NCBI GenBank assembly: GCA_035967975.1
Contig: JAWQFQ010000008.1
Location: 1-64,000, forward strand
DNA: 64,000 nt
Source: Scytonema sp035967975
Lineage (GTDB): Bacteria > Cyanobacteriota > Cyanobacteriia > Cyanobacteriales > Nostocaceae
Reading direction: 5' to 3'
Below are positions 16,576 through 25,482 of this stretch, piece after piece. The position numbers were made by a program, and so were the translations under genes. Under the pieces are notes generated by a model. The model saw only the letters and a list, made by a program, of their open reading frames with translations, had not been told where the DNA came from and searched no databases. The stretch's first letter is position 1; each line of letters starts with the position of its first letter.

Positions 16576-16794
16576 AATACCAAAGACAGGACAAGAAATC
16601 CCAACAACGGCAAGATATGCAATGCCTCCTGGAGTCAGTCTCTGATACCGATCATTGATGAGGCAAGCGCTATAGAACGCCTGACCAATTCTACCGGGCT
16701 AGAGGATTACGGATACTGGTGGAAGAGATTGGTTAAGGAATATCAACCTGAAGAGATCAATGTACCTTTCCGTAGGGGTCGGATTTGGCGTTAA
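16576..16794 (+). pseudogene. PatC/TenC-like fragment without a start codon
   Basis: An open frame of 72 codons carrying STGLEDYGYWWKRLVKEYQP followed by FRRGRIWR and a stop. The TGLEDY.YWW and FRRGR.W phrases agree with what I remember of the small PatC/TenC/TruC proteins of cyanobactin clusters. It contains no ATG, GTG or TTG and is preceded by a stop at 16573-16575, so it is probably truncated. It is divergent from the PatA/PatG-type protease. The family assignment is from memory and should be checked. Confidence 0.45.
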
Positions 16795-16838
16795 GGATAT
16801 GGGAAAGTCAAGAAGTTGATAGCCTATAGAACAATAAA

Positions 16839-17918
16839 TTATGAATTTTTAGCTCTGAGTTGTCCGCAAGCAGCATCAGCTTCTAAACCACGGGAGTAAC
16901 GAACACTCACAGCGATTTTTTGTTGTTGCAGGACTTTAACAAAGGCTTGAATTCGCTTTTCGTTGGGACGTTTATAGTCTGCTTCTTGAATGGGATTGTA
17001 GGGAATTAAATTGACATGGCTTTGAAATCCGCGTAGCCGTTTTGCCAATTCAGTGGCGTGTTCTGGTAAATCGTTGACGCCAGCAAGGAGAATATATTCA
17101 AAAGTAACACGGCGTCTAGTCATTTCCACATATTCCCGACATTCCGCTAGTAAATCCTCTAACGGATAAGAGCGGGCGCTGGGAATGAGTTGCTCTCGCA
17201 ATGCTTGGTTAGGAGCATGGAGACTAACCGCAAGAGTGACTTGCAACTGATGTTGAGCTAACTGACGGATGCGATCGCGAATTCCAACGGTAGAAACAGT
17301 CAAACACCGTTGTCCAATCCCGACATCTTTATTTAAAGATTTAATGGCTCCAATCAAATTATCTGTGTTCAACAATGGTTCACCCATACCCATAAATACC
17401 ACATGGCTCACCCGTTGTTGGAAATCTTCCTGAACCGTTAACACTTGGTCCACAATTTCATAACGCTCAAGATTACGTTTATAGCCTCCTTTACCAGTTG
17501 CACAGAAATCACAAGCCATCGGACAGCCGACTTGACTGGAGACACAAACCGTTAAACGTTTATCTGTAGGAATACCTACAGCTTCAATAATTTGACCATC
17601 AACTAGTTGCAAAAGATACTTAACCGTACCATCGGGAGCCACAGAACGGTGATATATTGTTGAACGCCCGATGGGAACTTCTGCAACTTCCCCACGCCAT
17701 TGTTTGGGAAAGACGGAAATATCAGCTAGCGATCGCACTCCCTTGTGATAGATCCAATCGTGTAGTTGCTTTCCTCGATAAGCTGGTTGTCCCTGTTGTT
17801 CCACCCAAGCCTTCAACTCCTCCACACTTGCACCTAAAAGTGGTGGAATGGAGATGTTGGGCTGTTGCGGAACAGCAATAGTGGAGGAGGGAAGTACAGA
17901 CACAGACTTAGCGGACAT
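16839..17918 (-). CDS. rlmN: Dual-specificity 23S rRNA/tRNA adenine C2-methyltransferase RlmN
   Basis: Radical-SAM methyltransferase of 359 residues that makes 2-methyladenosine at A2503 of 23S rRNA and A37 of some tRNAs. The [4Fe-4S] motif C132-x3-C136-x2-C139 (GCPMACDFCATG) is intact. The two mechanistic cysteines are Cys125 and Cys351 (DAACGQL), and FMGMGEPLLN is present. A Ser/Pro-rich N-terminal stretch of about 25 residues precedes the domain. It is a single gene in the same direction as the PatA/PatG-type protease, about 300 bp upstream of it, with no sign of a shared role. Confidence 0.96.
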   Translation of the reverse strand: MSAKSVSVLPSSTIAVPQQPNISIPPLLGASVEELKAWVEQQGQPAYRGKQLHDWIYHKGVRSLADISVFPKQWRGEVAEVPIGRSTIYHRSVAPDGTVKYLLQLVDGQIIEAVGIPTDKRLTVCVSSQVGCPMACDFCATGKGGYKRNLERYEIVDQVLTVQEDFQQRVSHVVFMGMGEPLLNTDNLIGAIKSLNKDVGIGQRCLTVSTVGIRDRIRQLAQHQLQVTLAVSLHAPNQALREQLIPSARSYPLEDLLAECREYVEMTRRRVTFEYILLAGVNDLPEHATELAKRLRGFQSHVNLIPYNPIQEADYKRPNEKRIQAFVKVLQQQKIAVSVRYSRGLEADAACGQLRAKNS

Positions 17919-18086
17919 GACTAATATGAATATGCCTTAAATTTCTATAGTAAGCGATTGACCACTCCTGTTGCTTGGATTGAGCCAAACTGTTTATTTT
18001 CTGGCGGCAAGTGCGTCACCAATTATTTGATAATCACATAATGTGGACTTTGCATCTAGTTTTCGACGAAGACAAAGGGGAAACAA

Positions 18087-18260
18087 TTGATTCTATTGCT
18101 GTGTACTCCTGCAACTGACAAACAAATCGAGCAAATGCTTGAGGAACATAAGTTCTATATTAAAACCGCAGTCGATATTGAGCGCTCAATGGAAATACTA
18201 GACCCTAATATTAGAGAAAGGGTAGCTCACATCATTATTGAGTTCTTGGGAAATTTATGA
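18087..18260 (+). pseudogene. DUF5674-like gene with an internal deletion
   Basis: A 57-codon frame starts at TTG and reads TDKQIEQMLEEHKFYIKTAV then DIER. It jumps directly to SMEILDPNIRERVAHIIIEF. From memory, DUF5674 proteins are about 110 residues and have an intervening GGGELHADC.xxLL-type core between these parts; that core is missing here while the frame is kept. The end overlaps the start of the next decayed gene (ATGA). The 17919-18086 stretch before it shows nothing else. Confidence 0.55.
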
Positions 18261-18626
18261 CAAACTTTACCTTCAAGCAACAAAGTTTTGTAAAAAACGA
18301 TATCCCTACTCGCCTGCATCAGTTGGCGGAAAATTTATCTCAGATTAAAAACTTATACGTTGAGGGAGCGCATCAAGAATCGGTACTTAATCTTGCTAAG
18401 GAAAGCAGATATTTTATCGAGTGGACTGTTCTTTGATATGGTACTCTTAGATATTGACCAAGCCGCAGAATTGGTTGATTTAGGGCGTGTTTTGACTCGT
18501 TAGCTGTTTAATTGGGAGAAAATTTGGTCTGATTCCACAGAAAAAACTAAAGCGATCCAGCAAGCAGAGGATTGGTTTGAAAGAGTTTTGGAAATATCGC
18601 AAATACAGTATAGTCAAAAAATCTAA
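18257..18626 (+). pseudogene. Decayed conserved hypothetical gene (frameshift plus stop)
   Basis: From ATG 18257 the frame gives FVKNDIPTRLHQLAENLSQI and ends at TGA after FIEWTVL. A shifted frame continues DIDQAAELVDLGRVLTR, hits TAG, and continues LFNWEKIWSDSTEKTKAIQQ to a final TAA. Joining the pieces gives one plausible protein of about 120 residues, so the gene carries at least one frameshift and one nonsense codon. It was coupled to the DUF5674-like gene. The family is not recognised. Confidence 0.6.
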
Positions 18627-18648
18627 TATATTAGCTAGCAGGCTAACT

Positions 18649-21021
18649 CTATTTTTTCACTTGCTGCTTCTTTGGAGGTGCTGGTCTAAATGGGTTAGAA
18701 GGTTCACCAATTTTGAATAAAACTGTAAAGACATTATCAGTAATGGTCGAGTCCCTTCCAACATTATACTCATTGTTACTCCAACCTATGGATAGTGTTG
18801 GGCTATTGTAATTTTTACCCAACCTCAACTGAGCTGAAGCACCATACCGAGAGCGACTAGAACTTTCATCGATAGGGGTGTAATAACCTGACAAGCGAAA
18901 ATTATCGGTGAAATTTACATCTAAATTTGCTATCAACCGATTTTCTGAAGAGTGTGGCAAAATTTCACCAAAATAGTTTGTTAAACCCAAAGAAACCCTA
19001 CCAAAATTAGCTCTAGCCCCTAAAGTTAAAGTATTCGCATCAGAATCAACTACAAAATTACCGATTTGATTTGGTCGGTCAAAAGCATAATTGAACCTAG
19101 AGGAGAAAATCAAATTGGAAGTTCGGCTCAAGGGAATTCTTTTTGCGATACTACCAAAGACTTGGCTGTAATAATCTCTATCAGAATTGAGATAGCCAAT
19201 GGCTCCGGCTGAATAACTCCACCCATTGGAAGTATTGAGAGTATAGTCTCCTCCCACATAAGCTTTTATTGTTTCTCCAGTCATTAGCCCTGCATAATAT
19301 CGAAAAACATCGTTTGAGCGTGTCAGATTACCACTAAAGCTAATATGTGGGTAATAAGTTGTGTTTTCTATCAGTCTAGTTCCGTTAACAAAATTAACGT
19401 CTTGAGTAAATTGTGATAAATACACTTGCGTGTAGAAATTTTGAAGATTGGCTTGAGGACCTGAAGTGTAAGTTTGACCATCTACAACGGACATAAAGCT
19501 AGTATTCGAGCCTGAACCTCCCTCTCCACCTCCTTCTGCGACTATCTTCCGTTGTCCAATCGGTTCATAACGGATAATTCGTTCATAATTGCGCTCAATA
19601 ATTGGTGACATACCAATCCAGATACTATTAAAAGTCGCATTAGGAATTTGTCCTGAGTTTTGTGCTTTTTTATCTGGAGTTTTTGCGTGTCCAATTCCAG
19701 CATGATAAACTGTGAAACTACCGGGGGGTAACCAGGTATTATTGGCTGCTAAAAATAAATTTTTGTTAATATTTGGATTAGGTGGCTGTTTTCCTCCCTC
19801 CAGTTGTGGATTTGCATCGGGTAACAAAAGATTCCCCAACTGTAAGATAGAGTTCACCAGTGTGTTGTCATCATTAACTATAAATCCATAACCGCGAACT
19901 GTCCGACCGAGAACAGCTTCTTTATGGTTGACTCGCACAACTTGTCGCACCTTTGAATAAAATCCGACTGGTGTTTTCTTAATTTTTTCTTCCCTCGTGT
20001 AAAAAGGTTCACTGGTTTTACCCTCTTCAGACATCACACCAGTATTGGGAAAGAACAAATCTAAACCAATTTCTTGACCATTCGCCCCTCGTTGAAAACC
20101 TGGTTGTTTTATCGCGTCTAAAGACTCTGGAGTCACCACCTCCCCCATTTCGGTGGTTTGAGAGATACGTTTGGGGACTAAAAATTGAGAGTCAATACTA
20201 TTTCTATCAACCACTAAACCGGGTGTGTACGTACAGATTTGCTCGGAACTTTGACCGGGGAATATACAAGAGCCTGTCAAACTCATTTGCATTTCCATAC
20301 CAAATAAAGTTTGTGGATCTTTTCGAGCAAAGGTCACTTCTCTTGATTGAAGAACCGTTTGCGATTGTAAGTAACTTCCTTTTTGTTCTACGGTATAAAC
20401 ATTATCCCTTGTCAAACTTTCCTGAATTTGATGGTTCAGTTTGACAACTCCACTTAAAGTGAAAGCTGCATTTTGGTCATCTCCAAAATTACTACCTCCT
20501 ACTAGTTCCCATTCTGTTAAATGACTAACGGTTACTCCATTAAGGGGTAAAGTAGTTGTAAATGGATGAATTTTCTCTTTAGAAGCAATTCGAGGTAACA
20601 TTAAATATTTTGCATTACCTTGAGGAGCTTGTCGTTGCTTTTCTAGCTCTACAACTAAAGGAAAGTTTTTTTGAGTACCTGAAGATATTTGCTTTGTTTC
20701 TAAGTCTGCAACACCAAGCTGTTGCTCTGATGTGTCATTTAATTCTGGTTGATTTAATCTAATTTTTGGAAACTCTGTATTTTTGGGAAACGGAGGATTA
20801 TTATTTAATAAATCTGATACTTTTGGTTGAATGTCTTCAGGGAATGAAGATAAAGATTGGGTAATATTTTTAGATGTAGGAATGTTTGTTGGCTTTTCTA
20901 ATTCTGAAATGACCTGAGGTGTTTCTGCACAGATTTTTTGATAATCAATAAAAATATTCGTTAATATAAATAGTAACAATATTGTACTTTTGATTTGAAT
21001 CATATTAGTTATTGCGTGCAA
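18649..21021 (-). CDS. Exported protein, probable outer-membrane beta-barrel
   Basis: A 790-residue protein with an N-terminal signal segment (STILLLFILTNIFI, about 12-25). A Pro/Asn-rich linker follows to about residue 130, then a long region with alternating polar/hydrophobic strands. The last 280 residues are rich in Tyr/Asn/Gly strand pairs (YYAGLMTGETIKAYVGGDY, LGARANFGRVSLGLTNYFGE), as expected for an outer-membrane barrel, ending with a basic tail. From memory this looks like large exported proteins of unknown role in filamentous cyanobacteria; I cannot name it. The start is uncertain; ATG at 21003 is an alternative. Confidence 0.65.
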   Translation of the reverse strand: MHAITNMIQIKSTILLLFILTNIFIDYQKICAETPQVISELEKPTNIPTSKNITQSLSSFPEDIQPKVSDLLNNNPPFPKNTEFPKIRLNQPELNDTSEQQLGVADLETKQISSGTQKNFPLVVELEKQRQAPQGNAKYLMLPRIASKEKIHPFTTTLPLNGVTVSHLTEWELVGGSNFGDDQNAAFTLSGVVKLNHQIQESLTRDNVYTVEQKGSYLQSQTVLQSREVTFARKDPQTLFGMEMQMSLTGSCIFPGQSSEQICTYTPGLVVDRNSIDSQFLVPKRISQTTEMGEVVTPESLDAIKQPGFQRGANGQEIGLDLFFPNTGVMSEEGKTSEPFYTREEKIKKTPVGFYSKVRQVVRVNHKEAVLGRTVRGYGFIVNDDNTLVNSILQLGNLLLPDANPQLEGGKQPPNPNINKNLFLAANNTWLPPGSFTVYHAGIGHAKTPDKKAQNSGQIPNATFNSIWIGMSPIIERNYERIIRYEPIGQRKIVAEGGGEGGSGSNTSFMSVVDGQTYTSGPQANLQNFYTQVYLSQFTQDVNFVNGTRLIENTTYYPHISFSGNLTRSNDVFRYYAGLMTGETIKAYVGGDYTLNTSNGWSYSAGAIGYLNSDRDYYSQVFGSIAKRIPLSRTSNLIFSSRFNYAFDRPNQIGNFVVDSDANTLTLGARANFGRVSLGLTNYFGEILPHSSENRLIANLDVNFTDNFRLSGYYTPIDESSSRSRYGASAQLRLGKNYNSPTLSIGWSNNEYNVGRDSTITDNVFTVLFKIGEPSNPFRPAPPKKQQVKK

Positions 21022-21257
21022 TATATCTTTAATTCAAAATTATTATTTTTTTGAGAAAAGATATATATAAACCGATTTTTTTTCTATTGTGCGGTGGATA
21101 TAGTTTGAACGATCCGCTTTCAGCTAAAAGCTAAGAACTTATAGTTAGTAGATTTTAGCTAAGTCAAAAGCTCAATTTACTCCCGTGCAAAATATATTCT
21201 TACCCAATACTACGTAGGTTTTGGATTTATTATTAGAAATTTGGGTATGTATAGACG

Positions 21258-21406
21258 CAATACTTGGAGGTTTTGCCCTAAATTAAAATTTGGGCTTAAA
21301 GTTCAAACCCGTTAAAACGGGTTAAAAACCATATTCAGTCAGATTTATCTGACTTTAGCTAAGAGGTGTAAAATTTATTTCTTGGCTCTTAACCTACGTA
21401 GTATTG
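21258..21406 (-). mobile_element. 149-bp MITE, copy A
   Basis: The ends are inverted repeats (CAATACTTGGAGGTTTTG at the left, the complement of CAATACTACGTAGGTT at the right). The interior includes an AAACCCGTTAAAACGGGTT palindrome. It is flanked by TGTATAGACG (21248-21257) and TGTAGAGACG (21407-21416), a 9/10 match expected for a target duplication. It is oriented opposite to copies B and C. Confidence 0.85.
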
Positions 21407-21863
21407 TGTAGAGACGTTGCAGTGCAACATCTCTACAGGAGTTAAATATCAATCAATTTATTTTATCCGAGCAGTATTGTATCCTTACCTGTCTTCTACT
21501 GACGTCTGAGACAGACGTACCACAAGAAGTATTTGGAAGTTTTTATTTGGAAATCAAAAAATGATGATTTTCAAATATATTTGATTATAAAAATATCTCT
21601 TTTTTATTTCTCCGTAAAGTTACCCATGAAATAGCACTAATAACAGTTGGTTGGTGAACCTATTGCAACCAGAATGTAACTCCTTTGAGAAATAGATGGC
21701 TTCAGTAAAACTACTGGAATCCGTAAAAAAACTAATATATTAGGGAGAAAGAAACGTAAGTATTTAGCCTTTTGCAATTAGCACTTCAGTTTGTCTATTC
21801 GGAAATAAATTTCGGACTAAAAGCTAAAGTTCATTAATATTTCCTAAAATTAAGATACGTTGG

Positions 21864-22011
21864 CAATACTACTCAGTTAACAGCCAAGAAATCAGTTTCA
21901 CTGCTTGGAGCTAAACTTAGATAACTCTGACTGAATATGGCTTTTAACCCGTTTTAACGGGTTTGAGCTTTAAGCCCAAATTTTAATTTAGGGCAAAACC
22001 TCCAAGTATTG
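21864..22011 (+). mobile_element. 149-bp MITE, copy B (diverged)
   Basis: Starts CAATACTACTCAG and ends CAAAACCTCCAAGTATTG. It has the same internal AACCCGTTTTAACGGGTT palindrome and a length of 148 bp. The left part is more diverged than the right. No clear flanking duplication. Confidence 0.75.
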
Positions 22012-22069
22012 AGTTGGAACCAATGGCTTATATAGCAATTCTATTTAATTTGTAAAATTGCGAGCACCT

Positions 22070-22102
22070 AGAAACCCGGTATCTTGGAGATACCGGGTTT
22101 CT
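22070..22102. repeat. AGAAACCCGGTATCT palindrome (copy 2)
   Basis: A perfect 15-bp arm each side of TGG, just upstream of the sensor kinase gene. The sequence before it (TTTGTAAAATTGC) is shared with copy 3, so copies 2 and 3 belong to a larger repeated block that follows MITE copies B and C. Confidence 0.75.
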
Positions 22103-22134
22103 CTGTTTTTACAGAATGCGTGAATTTTCAAACT

Positions 22135-23574
22135 ATGTTTCAAGCCACTCGTCGTCGTCTTGCCATTTGGTATACAACTGTAACAGCTTTACTACTCCTG
22201 TTGTTTGCAAGTGGGGTGTATTTATACGTCCGTAATACCTTGATAGAGAGAATTGACGATACGCTGAATCATGTTGTGGAAGTTGTGGAGCGATCGCTTG
22301 TCATCGACCCATTAAGCTCAGACTCAGGTCAATTCCGTATTAATGTAGAAGCCAGTTTTCGTGACAACGCCGATACCGTAGAAGATGACCACATTGACCT
22401 AGAATGGTTTAGCCCAACTGGAGAATTACTCTGGTCTACTTTATCTCAACCCCTCAATATCCCCATACATCCCAACCGCACTGGTAAAACTGTCAAAGTG
22501 ATTAGGGAAGCAATAGCAACGGATAACTCATCCGCTACAAACTTCGTTGCTACCCCTCCCCTCCTACTACGACAAGTGACAGAGCGAGTACAAGTTGGTC
22601 GTCAGGTACTGGGATATTTACGTGTTAGCCATCCTTGGTTTGAAGTGACAAAACCCAGTCGCAGGTTTATGTTGGATTTAGGAGTAGGGACTGGATTGAT
22701 GGTACTTTCTGTGGGTTTTTGCGGTTGGTTTCTTTCCGGTAAAGCGATAGAACCTGTGCGTGAGTCCTATCAACGCCTAAAACAATTTACCGCTGATGCT
22801 TCTCATGAATTGAGAAGTCCCATTACTCTAATACAAACCAATGTCCAAGTCGCCTTGGCTGATTTGGAATTAGCAGAAGCGAATGGTGCTGCTACTCTTT
22901 CACATTATGGACAACAATTAAAATTAGTGGAACGCCTTACGCAACGCTTGGGTAAGTTAGTCAACGATTTACTCTTTTTAGCAAGACAAGATAGTGGTAT
23001 CAGTTCATATTCCTTTTCTTCTTGTCCTGTTGATGCTGTATTAATGGAAGTGATTGAAGAACAACAACTGCTAGCTGCAGAAAAGGATATCACTCTGAGT
23101 CTCAACTTGATTGACCCTCCTGCTGTAGAAACTAACCCTGAGTTGCTTGATAATTGGTTTACTATTGTTGGCAATTGGGAGCAACTGGTACGGCTATTTA
23201 CAAATTTAATTGGTAATGCATTACAGTACACCCCATCTTCTGGACAGGTGGAGGTGGAATTAGCTCGTACTGAGGTCATGAATCGTGTTTCTGGATTGCG
23301 TTACAATCACAACCAATTGCAAATTAAGGTCAGCGATAGCGGAATTGGTATTCCGACCGAGGCGTTACCAAAGTTATTTGACCGTTTTTATCGAGTCGAT
23401 CCAGCGCGTACTCACACAACAGGAATAAAAGCAACAAATAGCCCCAGTGGTTCTGGTTTGGGACTTGCGATCGCCCAAGCCATTGTCCAAAATCACCATG
23501 GTCAAATCCATATAGAAAGCACTCTAGGCGTTGGTACGACTGTCACGGTTACCTTACCTGTTAATTTTGAATAG
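22135..23574 (+). CDS. Membrane sensor histidine kinase, RppB/NrsS-like
   Basis: A 479-residue kinase. The transmembrane segments at about 13-32 and 179-201 enclose a periplasmic domain. The phospho-acceptor is His224 (ADASHELRSP), then an N-box (NLIGNALQYTP), G1 (DSGIGIP), F box (LFDRFYRVD) and G2 (GSGLGLAIAQAI). The sequence resembles cyanobacterial RppB/NrsS, which pair with RppA/NrsR in redox or nickel sensing. No response regulator gene is adjacent on either side, so it is an orphan here. The ATG at 22135 was chosen; the open frame runs upstream into the palindrome from a TTG at 22084, an unlikely start. Confidence 0.9.
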   Translation: MFQATRRRLAIWYTTVTALLLLLFASGVYLYVRNTLIERIDDTLNHVVEVVERSLVIDPLSSDSGQFRINVEASFRDNADTVEDDHIDLEWFSPTGELLWSTLSQPLNIPIHPNRTGKTVKVIREAIATDNSSATNFVATPPLLLRQVTERVQVGRQVLGYLRVSHPWFEVTKPSRRFMLDLGVGTGLMVLSVGFCGWFLSGKAIEPVRESYQRLKQFTADASHELRSPITLIQTNVQVALADLELAEANGAATLSHYGQQLKLVERLTQRLGKLVNDLLFLARQDSGISSYSFSSCPVDAVLMEVIEEQQLLAAEKDITLSLNLIDPPAVETNPELLDNWFTIVGNWEQLVRLFTNLIGNALQYTPSSGQVEVELARTEVMNRVSGLRYNHNQLQIKVSDSGIGIPTEALPKLFDRFYRVDPARTHTTGIKATNSPSGSGLGLAIAQAIVQNHHGQIHIESTLGVGTTVTVTLPVNFE

Positions 23575-24024
23575 GGTGTAGGGTGACCGGGTGTGGGGTG
23601 TAGGAAATATGTAGAGACTTATTGACAACTCCCTTTTCTAGCCTACAAGGTTTTCAACCTTTTTCCTTATAAATCCAAATTTTCTACAAAGTATATCGTT
23701 TTGGCAAATCGTTTTTATTCAAATCATATTGTTATGATACTGGGAAAATTCCTCACTACCCCCTATCCCCTACACCTTACACCCTTGTAAATGCTTCTAC
23801 TGACAGATGTACATTTGCTTCCTGTGACAGATGAAATAGAGTAACTTTTCTTAATATTTTAATAATAATGCTTGATGAAGTGAGTCATTAATTACACTTT
23901 TAGCAGTCTGTAAAACTACTTTTGACGCGTTCCTAAGTAGTTCTACAAGCTGCTAGTTTACTATTGGCTATTAATAAAAATGGCTTCAACTTCAAAGCAT
24001 TAAGAGCAATCCTTGGAGGGTGAA
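23575..24024. other. Intergenic region with GGGTGTAGG-type repeat
   Basis: Starts with GGGTGTAGGGTGACCGGG followed by TGTGGGGTGTAGG; the same unit recurs at 35850 and inverted near 41710. The rest is AT-rich and shows nothing I can name apart from the ribosome binding site of the next gene. Confidence 0.5.
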
Positions 24025-24891
24025 ATGACAATACCAATCAGAGAAGACGTTGCGTTTATTATACTAAAAAAAGTTCAAGAAAGCGGACAAGGAATGCATG
24101 AAGTTGGTTTTACAGAAACCGACTTAGCAGGTCGCAATCTCACTCCTACTGACCTTTTAGGTCACTTAGATTACCTAAATCAACAACAGTATATCAACGC
24201 TGAATTTACAGGTAATGCTTATGGAAACCAGGAAGACGTTCCTGATGCTGTCAATCCCAAAGAAGTTGATTTGAGGATTGCTAATACCTATGGCGCACCA
24301 GATGGTCCCTTACCACATCTGATCACCTTTAAAAGAGCAGAATTAACAGACAAAGGGCAGAGAATGCTGGAAAAAATGGAGGAAAACCCTCCTAAATCCT
24401 TGAAAGAAGGACCAGCAGTTCCCATCGCAACAAAAGATATGCCCTTTCTGGAGAAAGTGAGACTAAAAGGGAATCTTGAGGATATTTTCGACGCTAGGGA
24501 CGTAACTGAAGTCGTTTACCGTGTCATGCGCGATTTGATGACGACGGAAGCTGCTGATCGAGTTGAAAGCGAGCTGCACAAACCAGCTGAAATCACTGAA
24601 GATAAATCACTGCAAATGGATATTGCAGACCTTTGGCGAGATACCAATCCTCTTGTAGGCTTTCTGAGCCGGATTCGTCCACCTTGGCAAGGTCCTGGAA
24701 TTTTTAAGATTGATTCCGATCGCTTCTTATTTAGAGTTGCAAATGAAGGTGGATTGCAAGCAAATGTGGATCGCGAACAAGCTGTTAAAGCAGTATTTTC
24801 AGCCACAAAAGACGAATTATCGCAAGAAAGAATTCAGGAAATTGCTAGCTGGTTACCCGGTAGAGTTCGCGAACTCTGGGACGAGGCTTAG
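24025..24891 (+). CDS. DUF2267-containing protein
   Basis: A soluble protein of 288 residues. The N-terminal half (FIILKKVQESGQGMHEVGFT, DLLGHLDYLNQQQYINAEF, LTDKGQRMLEKME) looks like a winged-helix fold. The C-terminal half (about 145-288) is a DUF2267 unit (VTEVVYRVMRDLMTTEAADRV, ending IASWLPGRVRELWDEA). DUF2267 proteins are common in cyanobacteria and of unknown function. The ATG at 24025 is preceded by TTGGAGGGTGAA, a good ribosome binding site. Confidence 0.8.
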   Translation: MTIPIREDVAFIILKKVQESGQGMHEVGFTETDLAGRNLTPTDLLGHLDYLNQQQYINAEFTGNAYGNQEDVPDAVNPKEVDLRIANTYGAPDGPLPHLITFKRAELTDKGQRMLEKMEENPPKSLKEGPAVPIATKDMPFLEKVRLKGNLEDIFDARDVTEVVYRVMRDLMTTEAADRVESELHKPAEITEDKSLQMDIADLWRDTNPLVGFLSRIRPPWQGPGIFKIDSDRFLFRVANEGGLQANVDREQAVKAVFSATKDELSQERIQEIASWLPGRVRELWDEA

Positions 24892-24949
24892 TTAAAACAG
24901 AGCAGTAGGGGCGCAAAGTATTGCACTCCTACATGACTAAGAATATAGC

Positions 24950-25098
24950 CAATACTGCGTAGGTTTTGAGCCAAGAAATAAATTTCACACCTCTTAGCTA
25001 AAGTCAGATTTATCTGACTGTATATGGTTTTCAACTCGTTAAAACGGGTTTTAGCTTTTAGCCCAAATTTTAATTTAGGGCAAAACCTCCAAGTATTG
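24950..25098 (+). mobile_element. 149-bp MITE, copy C
   Basis: Begins CAATACTGCGTAGGTTTTG and ends CAAAACCTCCAAGTATTG, i.e. inverted ends of about 18 bp. It is flanked by a perfect direct repeat AGAATATAGC (24940-24949 and 25099-25108), a clear target-site duplication. Same length as copy A. Confidence 0.9.
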
Positions 25099-25140
25099 AG
25101 AATATAGCAATTCTATTTTATTTGTAAAATTGCAAAACTC

Positions 25141-25173
25141 AGAAACCTGGTATCTTAAAGAGACCGGGTTTCT
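25141..25173. repeat. AGAAACCCGGTATCT palindrome (copy 3, imperfect)
   Basis: AGAAACCTGGTATCT and AGAGACCGGGTTTCT flank TAA. It is followed by CTCCTTTTAC. It lies between the DUF2267 gene and the exported protein gene, 30 bp after the right target duplication of MITE copy C. The 25174-25482 stretch shows no further feature except a ribosome binding site. Confidence 0.65.
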
Positions 25174-25482
25174 CTCCTTTTACGAATGGTGCGTAGATGG
25201 CTATAAAAGCTAAAAGTTAGCCTTTCACCCCTCATGTATGACTTATGACTTATAACTTATGGGATAAATGCTTGTTAAACTTGTTATTTCTTTTCATGTC
25301 TGGAGTCAGAGCCAAAATTTCTTCATAATTGTTATCTTTTAAGAGTAGAGATTCTATTAAAAAACAGAAAAACAGTTATTTAAACTTAGGCATATCTGTC
25401 TTAAGAAATGTGCTTATCCAAGCACTCATTGATAAAAAATTTTCTATCAGTTTTAAAAAAGAAATCAAAACAGGAGGTAAAT

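Larger units (their letters stand above)
21022..22134. other. Repeat-rich intergenic region
   Basis: It contains two copies of a 149-bp MITE in opposite orientations (21258-21406 and 21864-22011), an isolated MITE end at 21205-21223, and a palindrome at 22070-22102. No gene of convincing quality is seen. It must hold the promoters of the divergent exported protein and sensor kinase genes. Confidence 0.7.
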
